NCBI RefSeq assembly: GCF_019145435.1
Contig: NZ_JAHSTS010000001.1
Span: 62,001 to 126,000, forward strand
Origin: Pseudomonas ekonensis
Lineage (GTDB): Bacteria; Pseudomonadota; Gammaproteobacteria; Pseudomonadales; Pseudomonadaceae
Length of the DNA stretch: 64,000 nucleotides
Direction of reading: 5' to 3'
Below, piece after piece: positions 57,810-64,000 of the stretch. The position numbers were made by a program, and so were the translations under genes. The notes beneath the pieces are model-generated. The model was not told the origin of the DNA. It did no database searches and was given only the letters and a program-made list of their open reading frames with translations. Position 1 is the stretch's first letter. Every line of letters starts with the position of its first letter.

Positions 57810-57825
57810 AGCAAAGGTCGGGCCA
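57810..57825 (-). promoter_or_regulatory. Sigma-54 promoter of exaC-eat-eutBC
   Basis: On the minus strand TGGCCCG-ACCT-TTGCT matches the -24/-12 consensus TGGCACG-N4-TTGCW in all but one base, with correct spacing. Transcription would begin near 57797, leaving a leader of about 50 nt before the ATG. RpoN control of this locus is known in P. aeruginosa. Confidence 0.8.
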
Positions 57826-57898
57826 GCGCCGTGCAAGTCAGGCAAATCAAGACCTTGCACCGGTTTTGCCGGACAGGCGGCCGGCGCTTGTGGCGATT

Positions 57899-57929
57899 GC
57901 GGTACAGGTGGCGTGACAGTTTGTACCGC
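57899..57929. promoter_or_regulatory. Candidate activator-binding inverted repeat
   Basis: Arms GCGGTACA and TGTACCGC, perfect over 8 bp, separated by 15 bp. It lies 74-119 bp upstream of the sigma-54 promoter, a typical place for an enhancer site. The activator encoded next to it is the natural candidate. Confidence 0.62.
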
Positions 57930-58076
57930 CCACGGCACAACCTGTGACCGGACGGTTCCGCCAGCATTGCAAAGCGCCGGTGGCTGGAGGATGCTGGGCC
58001 TCGAATCGCCATGCAGGTCACTCTGCGATGAGGGCGTACGCGCCCTCGCCGCAAGCCGCGGGGAGAACAATAAGAA

Positions 58077-59993
58077 ATGCACGACAACCATCTGAGCCGC
58101 CATGCCCGCCAGGTGCTCACCGTCACCCAGGGCAAGCCGCGCCTGCACGGGCCGGGCGCCGATCCGTCGATCGCCCGTTCGTGGCTGCGTTGCCTTGAGG
58201 ACTACCACCTCGATCCGGCCCTGGCCATGGCGCCGACCGTGCTCGAGCACGGACGCGTCCTCGAAAGCCGCGAGCGCCTGCAGCAGGTGCTGCAGATCGC
58301 CGGCAACGAAATGAGCAGCCTGCACCAGCAACTGTCCGGCGCCGGCCATGCGGTGCTGCTGACCGACGCCCGGGGGGTGATCCTCAACTGCGTCACCGAC
58401 CCGGCCGAACGCAAGAGCTTCGAACGCGCCGGGCTGTGGCTCGGCGCCGACTGGAGCGAAGCCTGCGAAGGCACCAACGGCATCGGCACCTGCCTGGTGG
58501 AGCGCCAGGCGCTGACCATTCATCAGGGCGAACACTTTCGCGGCCAGCACACCGGCCTGACCTGTTCGGCCAGCCCGGTGTTCGACCCCCACGGCGAACT
58601 GCTGGCGGTGCTCGACGTGTCGTCGGCCCGGCCGGACGTCTCGCGCCAGAGCCAGTTCCACACCATGGCGCTGGTCAACCTGTCGGCGAAGATGATCGAG
58701 AGCTGCTATTTCCTGCGCTGCTTCGACAACCAATGGCTGCTGCGCTTTCACTTGCAGGCCGAATCCGTCGGCCTGTTCAGCGAAGGTTTGCTGGCGTTCG
58801 ACGGGGAAGGGCGGATCAGCGCGGTCAACCAGAGCGCGCTCAACCTGCTCGGGCACATCCGTGGCGGTCTGCTCGGCCAGCCGGTCGAGGCGTTCTTCGA
58901 CTGTTCGCTGGATGAACTGCTCGGCCGGGCCAGCGCCAACGCGAGCGCCAGTTGGCCGCTGCGCACCCGCGACGGGCGCCCTCTGTTCGCGGTGCTGCGG
59001 GGCGAATCACGGCGGCCGGTGCCGGCCGTGCCGGCTCCGGTCAAGCCGCCGGCGCCGAGCCTGCCGGGCATTTGCCTGGGCGATGCCGGACTGCAGGCGG
59101 ACTTTCGCAAGGCCTTGCGCGTCTTCGAGCGCGACGTGCCGCTGCTGATCAACGGCGAGACCGGTTCCGGCAAGGAAGCCGTGGCCAAGGCCGTGCACTT
59201 GGCCAGCCAGCGCAGCGCCAAGGCCTTCGTCGCCCTCAACTGCGCGGCGATCCCCGAAAGCCTGATCGAGAGCGAACTGTTCGGTTACCGCGGCGGCAGT
59301 TTCACCGGCGCCCGCAAGGAAGGCATGCGCGGCAAGCTGCAGCAGGCCGACGGCGGCACGCTGTTCCTGGACGAGATCGGCGACATGCCGCTGGCCTTGC
59401 AGACCCGCCTGCTGCGGGTGCTGGAGGACCGCCAGGTGGTGCCGATCGGCGGCGAGGCCGAGGCGGTCGATGTGCGGATCATCAGCGCCACCCACCGCAA
59501 CCTGCTTGAGCGGGTCGAGGACGGCGGCTTTCGCGAGGATCTGTATTACCGGCTCAACGGTCTGGAGGTGACGTTGCCGGCGTTGCGCGAGCGCAGCGAC
59601 AAACCGCAGTTGCTGGACTTCCTGCTGGCCGAAGAGGCGGGCGGGGAGACCGTCGTGATCGAAGAGGCGGCGCGCCAGGCGCTGCTGGCGTTCAACTGGC
59701 CGGGGAACGTGCGGCAACTGCGCAATGTGCTGCGCACCCTGGCGGCGCTGTGCGAGGACGGGCGGATCAGGCTGGACGACCTGCCGGCGATGATCCGCCA
59801 GGCGCGGCCGGCGGCGGTTCCTGCGGTGGAGGCGCTGTCCGGGCATCCGCTGGATGACGCGGAACGCTCGGCCTTGCTCAACGCGCTGGAGCAGACGCGC
59901 TGGCACATGACGCATGCGGCGCAGCAGTTGGGCATCAGCCGCAACACCCTGTACAGGAAAATGCGCAAGCACGGCATCGCCCGTTCCGCCTGA
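58077..59993 (+). CDS. eatR: Sigma-54-dependent activator EatR-like
   Basis: A 638-residue enhancer-binding protein of the AcoR group. N-terminal part: a GAF-like sensor (residues about 75-190, ACEGTNGIGTCLVERQA), a PAS-like segment (GLLAFDGEGRISAVNQSALNLLG), then an AAA+ domain with Walker A GETGSGKEAVAKAVH, GGSFTGARKEGMRG (variant of GAFTGA contacting sigma-54), Walker B GGTLFLDEIGDMP and R-finger region. A Fis-type helix-turn-helix closes it (AAQQLGISRNTLYRKMRK). It should switch on the divergent ethanolamine genes with RpoN, as EatR (PA4021) does. Confidence 0.9.
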   Translation: MHDNHLSRHARQVLTVTQGKPRLHGPGADPSIARSWLRCLEDYHLDPALAMAPTVLEHGRVLESRERLQQVLQIAGNEMSSLHQQLSGAGHAVLLTDARGVILNCVTDPAERKSFERAGLWLGADWSEACEGTNGIGTCLVERQALTIHQGEHFRGQHTGLTCSASPVFDPHGELLAVLDVSSARPDVSRQSQFHTMALVNLSAKMIESCYFLRCFDNQWLLRFHLQAESVGLFSEGLLAFDGEGRISAVNQSALNLLGHIRGGLLGQPVEAFFDCSLDELLGRASANASASWPLRTRDGRPLFAVLRGESRRPVPAVPAPVKPPAPSLPGICLGDAGLQADFRKALRVFERDVPLLINGETGSGKEAVAKAVHLASQRSAKAFVALNCAAIPESLIESELFGYRGGSFTGARKEGMRGKLQQADGGTLFLDEIGDMPLALQTRLLRVLEDRQVVPIGGEAEAVDVRIISATHRNLLERVEDGGFREDLYYRLNGLEVTLPALRERSDKPQLLDFLLAEEAGGETVVIEEAARQALLAFNWPGNVRQLRNVLRTLAALCEDGRIRLDDLPAMIRQARPAAVPAVEALSGHPLDDAERSALLNALEQTRWHMTHAAQQLGISRNTLYRKMRKHGIARSA

Positions 59994-59995
59994 CC

Positions 59996-60090
59996 TGTGG
60001 CGAGGGAGCTTGCTCCCGCTCGGCTGCGCAGCAGGCGCCGGCTGCACGGATGGTTCCGGCTCTGTTGCGCAAGCCCGCTCCCCGCCACAA
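59996..60090. repeat. Inverted REP pair (REPIN-like)
   Basis: Left copy TGTGGCGAGGGAGCTTGCTC and inverted right copy near 60072-60088 (GCCCGCTCCCCGCCACA). About 93 bp end to end, starting 3 nt after the eatR stop, and of the same family as 1.46 and 24.67 kb. Confidence 0.7.
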
Positions 60091-60151
60091 ACACAAGGTG
60101 CCATTTGCCCCACCCTGCGCTACCCTGCGGCCATGTTTTACGAGGTCGACT

Positions 60152-61501
60152 ATGCACATTCATATTCTGGGTATCTGCGGGACTTTCATGGGCTCGATGG
60201 CGGTTCTGGCCAAAGAGCTGGGCCATCACGTCACCGGCTCCGACGCCAACGTCTATCCGCCGATGAGCACGCAGCTCGAGGCCCAGGGCATTGAGCTGAC
60301 CCAGGGCTACGACCCGGCGCAGCTCGATCCGGCGCCGGACCTGGTGGTGATCGGCAACGCCATGTCCCGTGGCAATCCGGCTGTGGAATATGTGCTGAAC
60401 AAGGGCCTGCCGTATGTCTCCGGCCCGCAGTGGCTGGCCGACCACGTCCTTCAGGGCCGCTGGGTGCTGGCCGTCGCCGGCACCCACGGCAAGACCACCA
60501 CCAGCAGCATGCTCGCCTGGGTGCTGGAGCACGCGGGCATGAGCCCGGGCTTCCTGATCGGCGGCGTGCCGCAGAACTTCTCGGTGTCCGCACGGCTGGG
60601 CGGCACGCCGTTCTTCGTGATCGAGGCCGACGAGTACGACAGCGCGTTCTTCGACAAGCGCTCCAAGTTCGTCCATTACCGCCCGCGCACGGCGATCCTC
60701 AACAACCTCGAGTTCGACCACGCCGACATCTTCCCGGACCTGGCGGCCATCGAGCGGCAGTTCCACCACCTGGTGCGCACCATCCCGAACGAAGGTCTGG
60801 TGATCCACCCGACCACCGAGCCTGCGCTGCAGCGGGTGATCGAAATGGGTTGCTGGACGCCGGTGCAGACCACCGGCGCCGGCGGCCAGTGGCAGGTCAA
60901 GCTGCTCAAGGAGGACGGTTCGGCGTTCGAGGTGATGTTCGACGGCCAGTCCCAGGGCGTGGTCGAGTGGGAACTGACCGGCCAACACAACGTCGCCAAC
61001 GCCTTGGCCACCCTGGCCGCCGCCCGCCATGTCGGCGTGGTGCCGTCGATGGGCATCGCCGGCCTGAGTGCGTTCAAGAGCGTCAAGCGCCGGATGGAGA
61101 AGGTCGCCGAGGTGCGCGGCATCATCATCTATGATGACTTCGCCCACCACCCGACCGCCATCGCCACCACCCTCGACGGCCTGCGCAAGCGCATCGGCGA
61201 CGCGCCGCTGATCGCGATCATCGAGCCGCGCTCCAACTCCATGAAGCTGGGCGCGCACCGCGACGGCCTGCCGGACAGCGTGGTCGATGCCGACCAGGTG
61301 ATCTGGTACGCCCCGGCCAACCTGGGCTGGGACCTGGCAGCCACGGCGGCGCAATGTTCGGTGCCGTCGGTCGTCAGCGACTCGCTGGAAGGCATCATCG
61401 AGCGCGTGAAGAGCCAGGCCCAGCCCGGCACCCACGTGGTGATCATGAGCAACGGCGGCTTCGGCGGCCTGCACGGCAAACTGGCCGAGGCGCTGAAATG
61501 A
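60152..61501 (+). CDS. mpl: UDP-MurNAc:murein tripeptide ligase Mpl
   Basis: A 449-residue Mur ligase of the peptidoglycan recycling pathway, which attaches L-Ala-gamma-D-Glu-meso-DAP to UDP-MurNAc. N-terminal [20 protein letters not shown], the P-loop [36 protein letters not shown] and [18 protein letters not shown] match Mpl. The start at 60152 places the usual N-terminus; the frame is open upstream without it. Overlaps ubiX. Confidence 0.93.
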   Translation: MHIHILGICGTFMGSMAVLAKELGHHVTGSDANVYPPMSTQLEAQGIELTQGYDPAQLDPAPDLVVIGNAMSRGNPAVEYVLNKGLPYVSGPQWLADHVLQGRWVLAVAGTHGKTTTSSMLAWVLEHAGMSPGFLIGGVPQNFSVSARLGGTPFFVIEADEYDSAFFDKRSKFVHYRPRTAILNNLEFDHADIFPDLAAIERQFHHLVRTIPNEGLVIHPTTEPALQRVIEMGCWTPVQTTGAGGQWQVKLLKEDGSAFEVMFDGQSQGVVEWELTGQHNVANALATLAAARHVGVVPSMGIAGLSAFKSVKRRMEKVAEVRGIIIYDDFAHHPTAIATTLDGLRKRIGDAPLIAIIEPRSNSMKLGAHRDGLPDSVVDADQVIWYAPANLGWDLAATAAQCSVPSVVSDSLEGIIERVKSQAQPGTHVVIMSNGGFGGLHGKLAEALK

Positions 61502-62130
61502 ACAACGGCCCGGAACGCATCACCCTGGCGATGACCGGCGCGTCCGGCGCCCAGTACGGCCTGCGCCTGCTGGACTGCCTGGTGCGCGAGGACCGCGAGG
61601 TGCACTTCTTGATCTCCAAGGCCGCGCAGTTGGTGATGGCCACCGAGACCGACGTGTCGCTGCCGGCCAAGCCGCAGATGATGCAGGCGTTCCTCACCGA
61701 GTACACGGGCGCCGCCGACGGGCAGATCCGTGTGTACGGCAAGGAAGACTGGATGTCGCCGGTGGCCTCGGGCTCCGGCGCGCCGGCGGCGATGGTGGTG
61801 GTGCCGTGCTCCACCGGCACCCTGTCGGCCATCGCCACCGGGGCCTGCAACAACCTGATCGAGCGGGCGGCGGACGTGACCCTCAAGGAGCGCCGCCAAC
61901 TGATCCTGGTGCCGCGCGAGGCGCCGTACTCGAGCATTCACCTGGAACACATGCTCAAGCTGTCGAACATGGGCGTGACCATCCTGCCGGCCTCGCCGGG
62001 CTTCTATCACCAGCCGCAGACCATCGACGACCTGATCGACTTCGTGGTGGCGCGCATCCTCAACCTGCTGGGCATTCCCCAGGACATGCTGCCGCGCTGG
62101 GGCGAACATCACCTGAGCAGCGATGAATAA
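61498..62130 (+). CDS. ubiX: Flavin prenyltransferase UbiX
   Basis: A 210-residue flavoprotein making the prenylated FMN used by UbiD decarboxylase in ubiquinone synthesis. Motifs: [42 protein letters not shown] and [22 protein letters not shown]. The ATG at 61498 overlaps the mpl stop (ATGA). It shares a transcription unit with mpl and with the lipoprotein gene that overlaps its end by 8 nt. Confidence 0.94.
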   Translation: MNNGPERITLAMTGASGAQYGLRLLDCLVREDREVHFLISKAAQLVMATETDVSLPAKPQMMQAFLTEYTGAADGQIRVYGKEDWMSPVASGSGAPAAMVVVPCSTGTLSAIATGACNNLIERAADVTLKERRQLILVPREAPYSSIHLEHMLKLSNMGVTILPASPGFYHQPQTIDDLIDFVVARILNLLGIPQDMLPRWGEHHLSSDE

Positions 62131-62407
62131 GCTGCTGGCGGTTCTGCTGGCGCTGCAACTGACCGGCTGCGCCACCGCGCGCACGCTGGACGCGGCCAAG
62201 CCGGGCGCGCCGGTGGTGTATGCCGGCACGCGGCTGGATCTGTATGCGATCAATGGCGGGTGCTGCGCCAAGGACCGGTTCGGGGCCGAGGCGCCGGGGT
62301 ATCCGCAGGTGGACCTGCCGGCCAGCGCGTTGCTCGACACGCTGTTGCTGCCGTTGTCGTTGCTGACGGTGATCGGCGTCGGGTTTCAGGCGACCGGGGG
62401 ACTGTAG
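62123..62407 (+). CDS. YceK/YidQ-like lipoprotein
   Basis: A 94-residue small lipoprotein. The signal peptide [16 protein letters not shown] has lipobox LTGC, followed by [24 protein letters not shown] as in YceK/YidQ proteins of unknown function. Overlaps ubiX by 8 nt. Confidence 0.75.
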   Translation: MNKLLAVLLALQLTGCATARTLDAAKPGAPVVYAGTRLDLYAINGGCCAKDRFGAEAPGYPQVDLPASALLDTLLLPLSLLTVIGVGFQATGGL

Positions 62408-62499
62408 GGGCGCGCTGCGCGCTCCCGCAGGTTCGGGGTCTGCACATTCCAGTGCGGGTGCGAGCCTGCCCGCGTTGGCGTCCTCGCAGACGCCGCAAA

Positions 62500-63141
62500 T
62501 CACTTGCCGAGCTTTCTCAACTCATCCGACTCCACCACCCGCACCCCGTCCTGTTCCTCCAGCGCCAGGCGCCACATCGCCCGTGCCAGTTGGCAGGCTT
62601 CGATGCCGCGGTACTTGCCGGGGATCAGTTTCGACAAGGGCCCGGCGAGCTGCTCGCCCAGGCGCGGTTCGCTGCGGTCGCCCAGCAGCAGCGAAGGCCG
62701 GCAGATGGTCAACTGCGGCCAGTCCTGGGCGCGCAAGGCGTACTCCATTTCGCCTTTGACCCGGTTGTAGAAAATCGAGGACCTGCGGTCGGCCCCCAGC
62801 GCGCTGATCACGATCAGGTGCCGTGCGCCCATTTCCCGGGCGCGTTTGGCGAAGGCCACGACCATGTCCAGGTCCACCGCGCGGAACGCCTCTTCGGAGC
62901 CGGCCTGCTTGATGGTGGTGCCCAGGCAGCAGTAGGCGATGTCGACCCGCCCGGAGAGTTGCGGCAGGAACGCCTGCGGATCGCCGACGGGGTTTTCCAG
63001 GTGAGGATGCTCGGCCAGCGGCCGGCGTGAAGGGGCGAGCACTCGGGTGATCGTCGGCTCGTTGAGCAGGCGGTCGAGCAGATGTTCACCGGTCAACCCG
63101 GTGGCTCCGGCAAGCAAGACATGCTGAGGCGTCAAGTACAT
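62500..63141 (-). CDS. NAD(P)-binding oxidoreductase (HTATIP2/YwnB-like)
   Basis: A 213-residue atypical short-chain dehydrogenase. N-terminal [19 protein letters not shown], then [20 protein letters not shown] and [26 protein letters not shown] with the YxxxK-like NRVKGEM region. Members bind NADP; substrate not known. The gene stands alone. Confidence 0.82.
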   Translation of the reverse strand: MYLTPQHVLLAGATGLTGEHLLDRLLNEPTITRVLAPSRRPLAEHPHLENPVGDPQAFLPQLSGRVDIAYCCLGTTIKQAGSEEAFRAVDLDMVVAFAKRAREMGARHLIVISALGADRRSSIFYNRVKGEMEYALRAQDWPQLTICRPSLLLGDRSEPRLGEQLAGPLSKLIPGKYRGIEACQLARAMWRLALEEQDGVRVVESDELRKLGK

Positions 63142-63168
63142 AGTGTCTCTCCCTTGATACTGTTCAGC

Positions 63169-64000
63169 TTAGTTGCTCTTTGTCGCCCCGTCGTTCAATG
63201 CAGCACTCTGCAACGCTTTTCTGGCCTGCTGCTTGCGCAGCAGTTGCCAGTGCGCCAACACGGTTTTCGGCGCCCAGATCTGTGGCTCCGACGCCTCGAA
63301 ATTGTCCGCCAGCTCCCGTTCGGCGACGGTGGCCTTGGCCAGCTTGAAGGCCTGCTCCAGGTCGTCGGTCTGGTTCAGCGCCTGGGCGAACAGCGCGTCG
63401 CCGAAGTAGGTGAAGTTGGCTTCCTCCGAACAGCCGAAGGACACGCGGTCGCCGCGCGAGGCGGTCATGATCAGCGTGCGTTCGTCCTTGAGCGCCGGAA
63501 TGAAGCCGCCGGAATAGCAGGCGGAAATCACGATGACCTTGTCGCGGTTCTTCAGCGGCGCCAGCACGGCGGCCAGTTCGTCGGCGGGCAGGTCGGCCAG
63601 CTCCATGCGCGGCTGGTCGAGCACCAGTTCGTGCTCGGCGGTGCCGTGGCTGGTGAGGTAGATGAACACCAGGTCTTCCGGGCCGCTGCGTTCGGCCAGG
63701 GTCTGGGCGGCGCGGCGCAGGTTCTCGCGGGTGGCCATCGGCCGGTCGCCGAGGTGGTCGCGGTGGTTGACCAGGCGGATCTGGCCGTAGGCGCCGAAGC
63801 GGCTGGCGAGCATGTTGGCGACGTAGTCGGATTCGCGCAGGAACACGCTCTGCTTGCCGTCGCCGCCCAGGGTCAGGGTGTACAGCTCCACGGCCGGGGT
63901 CGAGGCGGGCACGCTGCCCAGGGCATCGTCGAGCAGCCGCCCCTGGGCCAGCAGGCCCAGCTCGAGGGTGTCGGGCAACAGCTTGCCGTCGGCGTCGCGC
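63169..64000 (-). CDS. C13-family (caspase-like) peptidase, partial
   Basis: The coding frame continues beyond the right edge of the window, so the N-terminal part is missing; at least 276 residues are seen. The caspase-like fold of legumain/C13 peptidases is marked by the catalytic His in VFIYLTSHGTAEH and Cys in KVIVISACYSGGFIPAL. MTASRGDRVSFGCSEEANFTYFG follows. The C-terminus is basic and ends in KSN. Its cut site and target are unknown. Bacterial members often act in the envelope. Confidence 0.82.
   Translation of the reverse strand, partial: RDADGKLLPDTLELGLLAQGRLLDDALGSVPASTPAVELYTLTLGGDGKQSVFLRESDYVANMLASRFGAYGQIRLVNHRDHLGDRPMATRENLRRAAQTLAERSGPEDLVFIYLTSHGTAEHELVLDQPRMELADLPADELAAVLAPLKNRDKVIVISACYSGGFIPALKDERTLIMTASRGDRVSFGCSEEANFTYFGDALFAQALNQTDDLEQAFKLAKATVAERELADNFEASEPQIWAPKTVLAHWQLLRKQQARKALQSAALNDGATKSN

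Larger units (their letters stand above)
57749..58076. other. Divergent control region of the ethanolamine genes
   Basis: A 328-bp gap between the aldehyde dehydrogenase and the activator gene, transcribed outward on both sides. It contains a sigma-54 promoter (57810-57825) and an inverted repeat (57899-57929), listed separately. No gene is present. Confidence 0.7.

Overview
The window is from a high-GC gammaproteobacterium, almost certainly a fluorescent-group Pseudomonas. The gene orders are the Pseudomonas ones: nrdR-ribD-ribE-ribBA-ribH-nusB-thiL-pgpA, xseB-ispA-dxs, a magABCDEF alpha-2-macroglobulin operon, eutC-eutB-eat-aldehyde dehydrogenase with a divergent EatR-type activator, and ppa-mtfA-dedA. 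The paired GTGGGAGC/GGCGAGGG-type REP elements between genes also fit. No rRNA, tRNA or CRISPR array was recognised.

Layout. 0-2.4 kb: the end of a sugar-nucleotide reductase gene, an NAD-dependent epimerase and an OmpW porin. 2.5-5.7 kb: a putative Zur-controlled zinc operon (DUF3299, FtsX-like permease, ABC ATPase, His-rich DUF2796 protein). 5.8-7.9 kb: a translationally coupled PAAR / cysteine amidase / membrane-anchored protein triad that looks like an orphan type VI secretion cargo with its immunity gene. 8.0-10.4 kb: small protein, CnoX, methyltransferase, lipoprotein. 10.6-18.1 kb: riboflavin pathway with nusB, thiL, pgpA and a separate true ribA; the GTP cyclohydrolase half of RibBA looks degenerate. 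18.1-21.3 kb: membrane protein, BtuF-like and BtuB-like cobalamin uptake proteins. 21.5-24.6 kb: dxs, ispA, xseB. 25.1-35.2 kb: the mag operon, preceded by a leader that can fold into a branched structure. 35.2-36.4 kb: a membrane diguanylate cyclase.

Accessory DNA runs from about 36.4 to 48.2 kb and is visibly more AT-rich. It starts with a coupled three-gene unit encoding two DarT-family (DUF4433) proteins and one DarG macrodomain antitoxin. Next comes an integrative element of about 9 kb, bounded by a 22-bp direct repeat that overlaps a terminator hairpin (39106-39127 and 48170-48191). It carries a P4-type integrase, an AlpA regulator, a frameshifted YfjJ/inovirus-Gp2-like protein, and a possible defence locus: a DUF262 protein coupled to a HEPN protein with Rx4H motif, convergent with a DNA methyltransferase. 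It also carries several orphan proteins.

Core genome resumes at 48.5 kb: an S24-type repressor, ppa, mtfA, dedA, a GNAT protein, then the ethanolamine locus. There a well-matched sigma-54 promoter and an 8-bp inverted repeat lie between the aldehyde dehydrogenase gene and the activator. The window ends with mpl, ubiX, a YceK-like lipoprotein, a Rossmann oxidoreductase and a partial caspase-like C13 peptidase. Ethanolamine ammonia-lyase needs adenosylcobalamin, so the btuF/btuB genes are functionally linked to it although distant.

The candidates most worth following up are the double-DarT/DarG operon, the DUF262-HEPN-methyltransferase locus, the type VI cargo triad, and the structured mag leader.
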